Origin: Epinephelus fuscoguttatus
Taxonomy: Eukaryota > Chordata > Actinopteri > Perciformes > Serranidae
Reading direction: 5' to 3'
DNA length: 64,000 nucleotides
NCBI RefSeq assembly: GCF_011397635.1
Contig: NC_064753.1
Span: 42,156,322-42,220,321, forward strand
Shown here: positions 39,645 to 53,104 of the stretch, piece after piece
How positions within the stretch are numbered: the stretch's first letter is position 1
Layout: each line of letters begins with the position of its first letter
Made by a program: the position numbers and the translations under genes
The notes under the pieces: model-generated
Seen by the model: only the letters and a program-made list of their open reading frames with translations
Told to the model about the DNA's origin: nothing
Database searches by the model: none

Positions 39645-42600
39645 GCACTCAGGACGGGCAGGCGAGCGGCATGTCAGTCAAACCATGAATGTAACAGGGA
39701 ATGTTCATTGTGAGCTTCAGTTTGTCAGAAACACTAAACTAATGAAGCTGTTTTTTGCAGCAAGAAGAGAAATTGGCTCGCAAGTTTTGTGTCATCTGAT
39801 GGGCCCACAAACTATTTAAAATGATATGGGGTGATAACCATCAGTGGCCAATCAATCAGACCCTTATCTGAGTGTGTTCAATGTATACAATCCCTGCTTG
39901 CCCTCAACAAGCAGAGACAGTGAGTTAACTGCATATAGGGAGATTTTTATAGCAGTGGTGCTAATTGTTTAGCCGTAGCGCAGAGTGTGCTAAACATAGT
40001 GTGCCTGGCTGTGGTAAACTAGCACTATGTCGACCAGTGAAAGAGTGTAATACATGTTAACAGACACTTCTGTGGAGTTTGCTCTTGTTTGGTATGTTTT
40101 TGACAGTCCTTGATGATAACTGTACAGGTGTCTCACCTCGTTAACAACGTATTGTAGGGAGCCCTCCGCAGCCTTCTGCTGACCTCCCATAACCTGGACA
40201 ACAGAAACAAATCTCAGCATCTTCTAACCTTAGAGAAATGTTTGTAATGACACGAACAATAAATCAGGCAAAAAGGCTCTTACCTGAAGTGTGCCTTGTT
40301 CCTGACATTTCTGTAAGAAACTAGAGGTTAACATGATAAAACTTGTCCTTGTGAATAAAGACATTTACATTCTGTCAAACAATAGCTTGTCTTTCTTTCA
40401 AAGTTATGCACTTCACCTGTCAGTTGTTTTAATTTGGCTGATTGGTGTATTTCTATAAATCATTACATTCTTTCTTCTGTTAAAAAAAAAAAAGCTGTAG
40501 GTGTGAAACATCCTTTTATGGTGCACTTAAACTCTTCAGGCTCACCTGCACAACTCTGCTGTGCACAATGGTGCCGATGGAGCCAGCACAGAGCCGTGGA
40601 CCGAGCCCGTTGAAGAGACCTGCTTTTCCGTCGATCTTGATGATGTGTTTTGCTGAAACATTCAGAGAATAAACAGCAGGATAAGTTATAAAAGGCCTTA
40701 AAAAAAGAAAAAAGTATGATGTTTCTTGGACTGTACCAGTGGTTTTGCTTAGTAAATACTATGTGCCCAGACCTTCCTTTACCAGCAACCATGTTCCATT
40801 TCATGCAAGCGCTATAATTTTTAAATGCATTTTTCCAACCTTGAAACTTCCTGAACACAGCTAATGCATCACAACGAAACACGCCCGCACTGCACTTCCT
40901 TAAACTTAGTTATTTTTGGAGATGTAATTGAGTTAAAATAGAGAAGTGGTCTGTGAATCCTTCGGGGTGGTGCAATCAAATGCTAAAGTGAGGGTCTGAC
41001 GACATTTCAGCTGCCACAGAGCCCTTATAAAGGTATGATGTTTGGAAACTCAGCAGGGAATACAATTAATTAACAGACATGACTGTCATGGGGGTGCGGA
41101 CACAAAGGCTTTGTCCTTGATGGAGCAGCCGCGGGTTCAATTCCAACCTCTGGCCCATGGGGTAGGCAGTTTAATTTTGGCATTATTGGGCAACAATCCC
41201 ACAATAAACTTTGAGCATATTCAAGCTTCAAGTTCCTGTTTATGTGGCTGATAATAGCTAGAGCCTCGAGTCACAGTGTCCTCAGCGTCACTCCTCACCG
41301 CAACATACCACCTTGCTAGGAGGAGAGCAGGCCACAGCTCCAGAGACAGAGCCCCGGTCAGCAGCTGCTCCAGTCCAAATCTAACCCCAAACCCAGAGTA
41401 CCAAAAAGCCCCGACTCCCTGCCAGATGAGCAAACTTTCTGTTGCTGCTGTCACACAGTTAAGACCTGCTGTGACAACTGGTGCTGGGGGGTTTTGCACT
41501 TGTTGAATTTGAGCCACTACAGCTGCGAACTGAAGATCTGTCTCCCAAACTGTTGCCCGCCTGCCCACCTCCACAGTGGCAGGGAGTGAGGCAGAAGGAC
41601 CATGTGGTGGCTAGCAGCTAATTCTTGTCTCATTTATGGACTGATAAACAGAGAGAGTGGGACAAGGAGAGGCTGAGCAAATGAGCTGCGGGCAACCCTA
41701 CAATTAAATAAGATTAAATAAGGAAACACCTGGCTACTATATTAGGCATGTACATACGACTGGTATGGTCTTTAAAGGAACCCTGTGGAGTCTTTGACCC
41801 CAACTACTTCTATGGAGCTGTGTTTTTATGAGCGGGTCCCTGTTTCATTAGTTAAGTATGCATGCAGGCAGCAGGTTGGTTTCACGCTATTCCACTGATG
41901 GACAGTGCGTGAAAGCAACATGCTGATAAATAAAGCAGTGCACCAACAAAGGTAAAGAAGACACAGACTGCTAGCGAGTAAAGAAGGGTCTAAACAACGC
42001 ACATTTTTAAAATACTTCCTTTGCAAATGTTCTGTGAGGACAAAAACACACTCAAACTGTGTGTTTGACCTCATTGGTCAAACACACAGGTTGCATTTAG
42101 CCGAGAAACACTGTATGTAAACATAACTATAAGAAAACACTCAGGAAAATTACACCTCAAGACTTGCCTTCTTTTGTCATTACTGTTTTAAGTACAAAGA
42201 CATTTAGAGGCCTTATACTCCTACTGACAAGCACAAACGCTGCTGTCACAGTCCCACAGAATATCAGAAGTGAAAAACTGATTTTAAAAAATGGCATCTG
42301 AAAGCCCCATCATAAAGCAACCAAACTGTGACTGCTGTCATGTTTGAATGAACCCCCCAGTCACGTTTTGTTAAAGTCAAAATGGAATCTGACTCGATCG
42401 AATGTCATACAAAAACAACATCACACTTCCAAGCTCACAAGGTTAAATGCTTCATGGAGAGACACTGAAAGCATACCTCTGTCTGTAATACATATTATAA
42501 ATTCCATTTCTGAACAAAGCTAACTCACCATAAGCAAACAGTCCAGGGAGCTGGTAGACTTGTCTGCCAAACAGGTTCCTGCCCAGGGTTGGGGGGAGCG

Positions 42601-45600
42601 GCTCATGTCCTACCTAAAACACACACAATATAAAGTGATGAACATCTGCACTGTAACTGTACATAGTCTGATTATCAGGGTATCTACTGCCAACAGATAC
42701 TTAAATTTGGTTTAAATTATTTTGAAATGGTCTTAAACAGCATTAAATTTAAGACAGATTTTTGGACAGATTGTCTTTTTCTTCTACAAGCATTGCAGCT
42801 AAGTGTAAAGGCAAGTCGTGTATGGTCCTGTGCAGGTAGGTTTTATGTAGGAATATAGTTATTAGAGTGACTTAGGTCAATCTATAGTTATGATGCCACC
42901 ATGCGTGACTGTTAGATATAACGGTCTTTGGGTTAAAGGCCTCGCCTTCAAACATATCTCTGGTAGCTTTATTTTTCTTTCATGTTGCCTCTAAAAAGCC
43001 TTTTCTTTGTCCAAGTGATCAGCAGCAAAACTTCAGCTGAGCCTGAAGGTGCCGCTTCTGGAGCTTCCTTCTTGTGCAGCAGCTTTCCAGCCTATGGGGA
43101 TGTTAAACAGGCTTGAATGTGGACACTGACACCTTCGATCCAGCAGCTTCTCATTCATCACAGACCTGCTTTTCGGTGGTTCTTGTTGACTCTTAACCAC
43201 CTTGACCAACTTCCTCTCAGCTGCAGATGATAGCTTGCAATTACTTCCTCACCGTGGCAGTTACACAACTGTGTCATGCACTCTAGACTTACAAACAACT
43301 GCACAGTTGATGTTTGGATGTGTAGCTGCTTTGAAATGGCTCCAAGTTACTTTCCTGACTAGTTCAAATCAATGATCTGCTTTTTCAGATCCACACTGAA
43401 CTCTTTAGACTTCTGTCTCTCGCTGAGTCTAAGAAGTGTATCAAACAAGGCCAATAAAACTGACTCAGAAGTCATCAGCTGCAGTCAATCAAAATCACTC
43501 ACAAAAAGTTTAGAGGCCGTGCAACAAAAAACTTTCTACATCACCAAAATTGGATTCAAGTTGCTGTATCACATGGATATCACATGGACAGACAAAAGGC
43601 CTTTTGAAATATGTTTGGAGAGGAGAAGGTGAGGCATTTAACCCAAAGACCATCATGTCTAACAGTTAAGTATGGATGTGGCAGTGTTATGCTCTGGGCC
43701 TGTTATGCTAACAGTGGAACTGCTGCTTTACACAAAGTGAATAGAATAATCAAGAAGGATTATCTTCAGGAAAACATAAAATCACCAGCCAGACGGTTGG
43801 GTCTCAGACGCAGTTAGACGACAACCCCAAACACACATCAAAAGTGGTAAAGGACTAGGTAAAGCATGCTAAAATTAAGAGCATGGAAAGGCCTTCCCAA
43901 AGTCATGACTTAATTAAATCCCATCAAGAACATGTGGACTGGGGGGGTCGGTGGCTTAGTGGATGTTGCCACAGCGGCCCGGGTTCAACTCCTGTCTGTG
44001 TCTGCGTCTGTCTCTCTGTGTCTGTCCCTCTGTGTCTGTGTGTGTCTCTCTCAGCTGTCCTATCAATTAGAAGGCAAAAACACCCCAAAAAAATCTTAAA
44101 AAAACAGAACATGTGGACTGTGTTGAAGAAACAAGTCCAGAAAGTAAACGTATTAAGTTGAACTGCACCGACTCTGTCAAGAAGAGCGGTCAAACACTTA
44201 ATCAGAGGCTTGTAGATTGCTGCTAAAAGCACCAAACTGAGGCGAATACAGCCAAGAGACATTTAACCAAATCTTAGTATTGCTGTATGTACCCCCCCCC
44301 CCCCAGCAGATTTGGTTTCATTTTCAAGAGACCCATACTTTATATGAACGCACCTGCTCATTCTCTTCACCTGCTGGACAGTGTGTATCACTGGGTTCTG
44401 AGATTTATTATGAACTGTGCTTCTCTCACTCATCACTTCACTGTGTTCTCTACAGTTAAGTAAACTGGTCATCATTATCTGCTCGTCACTTCAGTCACTG
44501 GTATATCTTCATTTACAAAGCAATTTTGGACAGACTTCACTCTTATTCAGGTTCACTACTGACCTGGAAACAAGGAAGTCACAATCTCCGCTCGATGGAC
44601 ATTTTAAAACTGGTTGTTCCAAAGATAAGGACTGAATTAGGAAAGAAATCATTTAGGTTTTCAGCTCCTGATGTTTGGAACAAGCTTCAGTCTGAACTAC
44701 ATTTACACACACTGATTCATTTGACTGATTTAAAGAGAGGGTGAAATCTTTGGAGTCTAGGCTTTCAGTCTGTAAATGTTTTATCCGATTGTACGAGTGT
44801 TTGTAAATGTTTTTCTAATTATTGTCAACATGGCCAGGTCTCCTTTGTAAAAGAGATCCCCCATCTCAATGGGACAAACCGGGTTAAATAAAATAATACT
44901 TTCATAAAAGAACCAAACTTCAAGAATTACTTTTGTGACAAAGTAGTATAAACTCAAATTATTCCATCACAGAAGATTAGCGTTGTAGAAATCATTACAA
45001 AATCAAGACTGCCATGACATACATGTTACGTACAGGTCTGTGAAAACTTCTGATCACAACCGTACACCCAGTTTACCAACATGTAACTACAAATATAAAG
45101 TAAAAAGACAGTCTTGGATTCAGTGGTGGGTTGTTTATGGCAATTAAGACCTCACAAATTCAACTTTAGGACTATTGAATGACTTTTAAGGCCCAATACC
45201 TGCAGACAGTCTGCATTACAGTGTCTCAGCACCAAACTGTGGCCCTCCAACACTTCCTAGTTTCGTTTTGACACTTTTTGTCCACTTGTTGTCATATTTG
45301 TCTCAATGTTTACTTTCTCACTTTGTCAGCTCAATTAATTTAGTCTTCACACGATGTAAAAGTCTCCCTATTCGCAATTTATTTTGTCGTTGAAACAACT
45401 TTGACTGCAAAGCTAAAGAAGTAAGCTTCCTGATTAACATTGACTTTAGCTTGTTAGCAACCGCTAGCTTACGAGCTACTTCAGTGGGCCAAAGGACACC
45501 GGTCAGTGCAGGTCACAAGTCCCCGGATACTGTGCTCACAATGCGGGCATTACATGTTACAAATATGTTACTCATGACACATGTGAGCTAACAGAGCCGA

Positions 45601-46431
45601 GTGCTGTGAAACAAACAGTAAGCAGCATGTCAACGCTAAGACATGTTAGCTCGCCCCTGACCTTTTACTGTTAAACAGGTCAACACCGCCGCTGTGTGTG
45701 AATCTGTTAGAAACTGGAAATCACTTTTACACTTTGGCAAACAGTTAATAAGCAGCAACAAAGAAGGTGTAACGTTTGACAGCAGAGCTGAGCGGTTTGG
45801 CTGATAGCTAACTAGCTGCTATCTGTAGCACTTCAACTACAGCAGCTTTGTTAGAAAACATGACTTTTATATTTGAAGGTATGCAACACGAAGATTAAAT
45901 GCTCTTGCACGTTATTTGTATAGAAACGAGTGAAGGAGCACTGCATATTAACACAGTATGAACTTTAAGAATTGGTTCACACACCTCACTTCCGCCTACA
46001 ACAGTGTATTTTGGAAACAGAAGGTCATAGGGACAACAGACGGAACAACAGTGTAGTTGATAATGTTACCGGATATTTAGCTGCTATGTGTATAAAATGT
46101 AAGCCGAATTAAAGAGACCGTGATACTGGTTCACGATACAACTTAACTCATACATATTCAATTACTTACAAGCAACGCCACGTCAAACAGCGCTTTTTTC
46201 AATGGACTTTGGCAGTTTCCTCTCCAGGCTAACTCCTAGCTAGTTGAGTTCTGCAGTAATTCCTAATGTTAGCTAACTGTGGTAAAAGAAGCTCCTGAAG
46301 CGGAAACATCCTACAAACGTCCGCGTGAAAACTTCTCCTCTTACCTGGATCAGGACTTTAATGTACATCAGAGGGTGGGAGAGGACGGTGAGCCCTGATC
46401 CCAGCAATACTTGGCCACACGTGTCCGCCAT
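34855..46431 (-). CDS. mtch2: Mitochondrial carrier homologue 2
   Basis: Thirteen minus-strand exons join in frame to 301 aa: 46345-46431, 42529-42613, 40546-40652, 40284-40310, 40137-40193, 38752-38809, 38499-38550, 38342-38401, 37702-37795, 36923-36970, 36766-36833, 36607-36682, 34855-34941. Human MTCH2 is 303 aa and matches throughout: [31 protein letters not shown] at the start, RGLF-x-GL-x-PRLC-type repeat at 77-105, THPFHVITLR, GILGFFAGLxPRLLGD, and [10 protein letters not shown] near the end. The family is a degenerate SLC25 carrier in the mitochondrial outer membrane, known as a tBID receptor and as an insertase for alpha-helical outer-membrane proteins. The degenerate carrier signatures are consistent with loss of transport. 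The C-terminus ends KRFF, slightly different from mammals. The gene is tail-to-tail with znf414. Confidence 0.95.
34942..36606. repeat. mtch2 last intron with dispersed repeat
   Basis: Two blocks, 35325-35400 and 35680-35810, resemble 57190-57260 and 57808-57920 inside or near astacin B (shared ACAGATATCTTTC-x-CTTC, GACTGGATAAAT and GTAAACTGATGTTTT). This indicates an unclassified dispersed element. AAT and TAT microsatellites occur at 36205-36290. Confidence 0.5.
39068..39430. mobile_element. hAT-end fragment followed by RTE-like LINE/SINE 3' tail
   Basis: CAGCGGTTCCCAACTGG at 39067 is a hAT-type terminus like that at 29697. From about 39190 the sequence (TCCTCCCACAGTCCAAAGAC, TTAATTGGTGACTCTAAATT, ACCTGTCCAGGGTGTACCC, GGATAAGCAGTTACGAAAAA) matches the well-known 3' region of fish RTE-type retroelements ending in an AATG-type tail. 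It lies in mtch2 intron 5. Confidence 0.65.
39600..39642. repeat. (GT)n microsatellite
   Basis: About 21 uninterrupted GT dinucleotides in mtch2 intron 5. Confidence 0.95.
40404..40452. mobile_element. Solo Tc1-like terminal sequence
   Basis: CACTTCACCTGTCAGTTGTT followed by TTAATTTGGCTGATTGGTGTA is the same end sequence as at 13768-13808. No transposase is attached, so this is a solo end or a very short relic in mtch2 intron 3. Confidence 0.6.
41080..41165 (+). repeat. tRNA-derived SINE fragment
   Basis: GGCTTTGTCCTTGATGGAGC then GCCGCGGGTTCAATTCCAAC carries a pol III B-box-like GGTTCAATTCC. This block is the central part of a common fish tRNA-derived SINE. The A box is absent, so the copy is truncated. 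It is not a functional tRNA gene. Confidence 0.6.
41260..42528. other. Rest of mtch2 intron 2
   Basis: Bases 41650-41720 resemble the repeat near 33770-33880 (shared GAGAGxGxGGGACAAGGAG and a following CAATTAAAT-type segment). Open frames on both strands at 41220-41570 have no recognisable motif and no splice support. Nothing else is seen. Confidence 0.4.
43470..44285 (+). mobile_element. Tc1-like transposon relic in mtch2 intron 1
   Basis: Plus-strand blocks include [21 protein letters not shown] (43670), a [13 protein letters not shown]-type segment (43818, after a frameshift) and [14 protein letters not shown] around the SINE insertion. These are the middle and end of a Tc1-like DDE transposase. 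Several stops and shifts show it is dead. It is split by a SINE at 43942-44105 and ends near a run of about 14 C at 44291. Confidence 0.72.
43942..44105 (+). mobile_element. tRNA-derived SINE with target-site duplication
   Basis: The 164-bp insert has an A-box-like TGGCTTAGTGG and a B-box-like GGTTCAACTCC near its start, a CT/GT-rich middle, and an A-rich end (CACCCCAAAAAAATCTTAAA). It is flanked by AGAACATGTGGACTG (43927-43941 and 44106-44120), a 15-bp target-site duplication in the Tc1-like relic. Removing one copy restores continuity of the surrounding transposase sequence, showing that this insertion is younger. Confidence 0.85.
44340..44895 (+). mobile_element. LINE 3' end fragment in mtch2 intron 1
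   Basis: Translation gives the C-terminal tail of a LINE polyprotein ([20 protein letters not shown], then [21 protein letters not shown]) in one frame, followed by a 3' end with GTAAAAGAGATCC-x-CATCTCAATGGGACAAAC and GGTTAAATAAAAT. It is truncated at the 5' side, as is usual for LINE insertions. Confidence 0.68.
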
Positions 46432-48830
46432 TTTTGGAGAGACAGTGGAGATAGGAAGTCCTTCGTCTTGCGTCACAGGAGGCGATGGCGCTCATATTAT
46501 ATGGCATTATAACGGTACCGCCATCTAGTGGTCATGTGGAGTATGGTAACTTTTATTTAGTATTTTATACATCTCATTAATTTTTTTTTAGCTTGTTATT
46601 TTCTGTTCTCTATCCTTTTAATTATAATTTTTAAATTACAAAATAATTTTAATTTTGATCAGTTACAGTTTCTGTGAAAAATAAGCAATTAAAGTACAGT
46701 TACCAATCAAAATGTTGGTGATAACAAAGAGGTTACACCCTTTCTTTTTTAAATGACATGATACTGAGAAGGTGGTAGGATTGTGTTAATGTAAACTTCT
46801 TCCTGCTCCTTTTCAAGCATGTATGTTGATGTTTTGTTTGTTTTTATTTTTGTTTTGCTCAAAATAAAGTCATTCATTCATTCAAAATTTACACATTCTG
46901 TTGCTTTGCATCTTCTTGCCAGGCATTTGACTGGACATTTTTCAGCTTCATTGCCCGGTTTAAATCATTTGTTAGAAAAGAAATCCAAAAGTAATCATCT
47001 TTATTACTTTAAGTAATTAAAATAGTTGCATTACTTATTACATTTCATCAGGGTAACTAGTAATCTGTAGCCCGTTACATTTCAAAAGTAACCTTTCAGA
47101 CACTGACTACAAGACATTGATGGTTTCTCAATATTTAACCCTTTGAAACCTGAGCAAATTGGTTTGATTTCTCTCAAAAAAAAAAAAGCATCGGGAAGGA
47201 TGCAATGAGCAACAAAAGAAATGAACCAAAAAATTGCCAGAAATTAGTAAAAAGAAAAATTTAAAAACAAGAAAATTACTAAAAAAAAAGAAAAAAAAGT
47301 TGAAAACAAACAAAGGTGCTTAAAAATTACAAAAATTCTGTATAATGATTTTAATTATGTAATAATAATTCTACACATATTTTTTCCCTAGCTTTTTTCA
47401 TTTTTATATTATATTTCTATATTTTATATGTTTACTTATTTATTTTCTTGCAGTTTGTGGGACATTTCTTATCAAGTTGCTCTTTGTTTTTAAAAGAAAA
47501 CGCACCAATTTGCTGAGAGCTTAAATACAAGACATTGACATTGTAAAAGTTTGAGGAATTTGTCAATATTTTATAATGTTATCATGTACTTTGTTGACTT
47601 TCCCTTTAAATATCACAAAAAACTGTACACCGATATAACTGTAAAATAACTATGATTTATTTATTTATTTTTTATCTTAATTTATTACAGCAACCCTTCT
47701 TTTATTTCAATGCTCCATTGCTCTTGCCCCACTTCTGCTTTACTCTAAATTACGACCCTGTAGTAAATGCAAAGGAATTAAAAATAATTCTAATAGTTCT
47801 GAGTTTCATTAAGGTAGTTAACAAGGAAACAGTAGGTCAGGGGATAAAACAAGACATCATTCCATGGTACTTTGACTAAAATTAGGGACTTTTGGGATTC
47901 TTTTAGAACCATCTAAAGGTACAAAAACAAATTTTATATTTAGCTCGGAGTTCATTATTCTTAATATGTGAATGTGTAACTTTCTGAGAAGTTTGCTTGA
48001 ATCGTCCAGTAAAGAGTTTCCACTGTCATTCTGCAAAAACATTTCTATTTGTTCAAAGACAACAGTGAAGCTAAGTAGAGACGTCTCTCCAGAAGATGGC
48101 AGAGTGGGAACATTTAAAGAAACTGCACCAAATATTCCTCCTCATTATTACAGAATACTCAGTCTTTACTTTAAATATGTTTACTAATATGTATGTGTTG
48201 CACAGATAATATCCTAGTATCATCTCAAAATGTATTTCATCAACTGTTTTTGAAATTCAAAGTCTAGAGGAACAATGTGTTTAAAGGACACTGTTTACTA
48301 AAGTATTTTCTGTGTGTTACAATTTTTCTTTACAGAATATATTTTATTTTTTGACTGTGAGGCCTGGGACAATAAGAGAGAATCTCTTCAGTGAGTTAAT
48401 TTCATTTAGGAGATGTGTATTATCATCATTTTAAGACCTCTGTCTAACACGCTATTATATTGATTGATGATCTCTTTAACAGTTGATTTACAGTTCCTTC
48501 TCTGCCCATGTTCTCCTGTTTGCATTTTCCTAAGAAAAACACGTCCCTTTGAATTATTCACTTCAGTTTGATGGATTATTATGGCTGTGATTAAAAAGAA
48601 CACACTGTAGAACATCTAAATTTAAGCTCTTCTGCGTTCTTTTTAATATTAACTCTATAACTCTGGGACATTATAATGTCATCATTACACTTGACATCAC
48701 AGCAGGTGAGCAAACAGCTGCTTACTCTGAATAAATAAATGACTGCATGAATATTCTAAGTTAACCTTTAAGAAAAGAAGCAATGATGTGATAAAGAATG
48801 AAAATACAGCGATGTTTTTCACTCAGAGTA
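46432..48830. other. Intergenic region between mtch2 and astacin A
   Basis: The first 100 bp are the mtch2 promoter; on the minus strand it shows a TGACGCAA motif (ATF/CRE-like, 46471-46478) and ACTTCC (ETS-like). The remainder is AT-rich with TTTATT/TTTA runs and no recognisable gene. No obvious element end was found. Confidence 0.45.
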
Positions 48831-48935
48831 ACTTTATAGTTTGATCATGACTGGTGTGCTGATGAGTTGAAGTCCGCAGCTTCTGTTGTTCAGTCTTCCC
48901 TCTGATCTGTCTGTCAGCACATCTGAACGGGCTTC

Positions 48936-51622
<2,687 letters not shown>

Positions 51623-51646
51623 GTGCAGCCGAGGTTTCACTCCAGG

Positions 51647-51655
51647 TTTTTATAT
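51647..51655 (-). promoter_or_regulatory. TATA box of astacin A
   Basis: TATATAAAA on the minus strand, about 35 bp upstream of where the non-coding first exon should begin (about 51620). A GTGAGT donor at 51600 and an acceptor at 51469 frame a 5' UTR intron. Confidence 0.65.
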
Positions 51656-51659
51656 ACGT

Positions 51660-53104
51660 TCAACTGCATCAGCGAGCCCAAATATGGATTATCTGGGTAC
51701 TAAGAAAGCCCAGAATCAGCTAAACTCACAGACTTATCAGTCACATATGGTTTGAACGCGTGTATAGATAGAAACATCTCAATACCACTGTGGGTGGGAA
51801 AAAAGATACTTGATGCCTTTACCACTATACAGGGACAGAAACATATGAATTAATGTGAAAATGTCACTGTTTCATGGCCTGTATTCATTTAACACTGGGT
51901 TGCTAAAAAGTGTGATGAGTGTCAGTTGACCTCTGCTATTTTAGTAAATTAGAAATGAAACCATATTTATGAGTTTTGATTATAAAGACGAGGTTAGCAT
52001 ATGACACCTCACACATGCAGAGGTGTCAACAACAAAAGCAGCACCTGTGCAGTGTAATGAAACACACCTTCTGTCATTTTGTCCACCTCATGTACTAAAT
52101 AAGGATGGATGAAATAAAAGGAACACTTCGCAATTACAAAATGACAACAAATGGCCGAATGTTTGAATGACATGGGATATGGGATAGTAACTTATTACAG
52201 AGTTGTATTTATTTTGTCCACCTTACATCTTTGTAGAATTAAAAGGTGACTTGTTCCTACTGGGGTGTTTAAGAGTGGACATGTGTGTACGTGCTGAGTC
52301 TGGCATTCAGACCAAGGCCATAAACAGGCTTATCAACTACAGTATGTGCTACGTTTTAACACCTGTATGTGTTTATGAAGCAGCTTCACTGGGCTCTGTT
52401 CATGAAGGCCAGAATCACTGAAAATGTGAATATTGAGTTCTGCTGCTATATAAAAGATAAAAATCTTTTGTCATGGTTACACTGGAACGACACTTTCTTA
52501 TTTCTTTTCAGGTCAAAATATGTCACAAACAGACACAGGCTCAGGTTAAGATTTGCTGATATGCATTTTTATTCTTTATTAATATTCAGGAAAGCTCATA
52601 AGCAGTTATTCATGTATGTGTGATGTCATTGGACACTTTTCATTAGTCATTACTTAGGATGGCGCAAGAGCTCATTCAGTCAAATTATGAATTAAATGAT
52701 ATTCATTAAGCGCAAGATGCATTTTTGGTTTTGCTTGTTGATGAAAAGCTGCGTCAATCTGCCTCATTTCCTCTTGATTTCCTGTTGGAAAAAGAGGGAA
52801 TTTGTCAGAAAAATATTGAATGAATATGACACCACACAGATGGGCGTGCACAAGCAGTGACACATTTAAAGTTTTAGAGTAACAGGTGTGTTGACTGTGT
52901 TTCCTGTCTGGATCTGTCATTATCTTGATTCAGCAACATGCCAGAAATACAACAACATGTATGATTAAAAGAATGAATCAGTACATTTAAGCTGAGAGAC
53001 AGAATGTACAGTTAGGTTCAGCTAAAACATTACATCACATTGATGATAGTGTGTGCATAGCAAGTTCTGAAAAACAGCCAAACCCACAACCCACTTACTT
53101 TGAT
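51660..53104. other. Region between astacin A promoter and astacin B last coding exon
   Basis: AT-rich with no recognised gene. Minus strand CCAACAG at about 52790 could be the acceptor of a 3' UTR exon of astacin B, since a consensus donor (GTAAGTGGG) occurs 7 nt after the astacin B stop codon. Confidence 0.4.

Noticed and set aside
41080-41165. Possible tRNA gene (B box GGTTCAATTCC)
   Set aside because: A box and acceptor stem are missing; it matches a truncated SINE.
41221-41574. 117-codon minus-strand open frame in mtch2 intron 2
   Set aside because: It overlaps an open frame on the other strand and a dispersed repeat; no family motif.
43942-44000. A/B-box sequence as a tRNA gene
   Set aside because: No cloverleaf pairing, an A-rich tail and target-site duplication; it is a tRNA-derived SINE.
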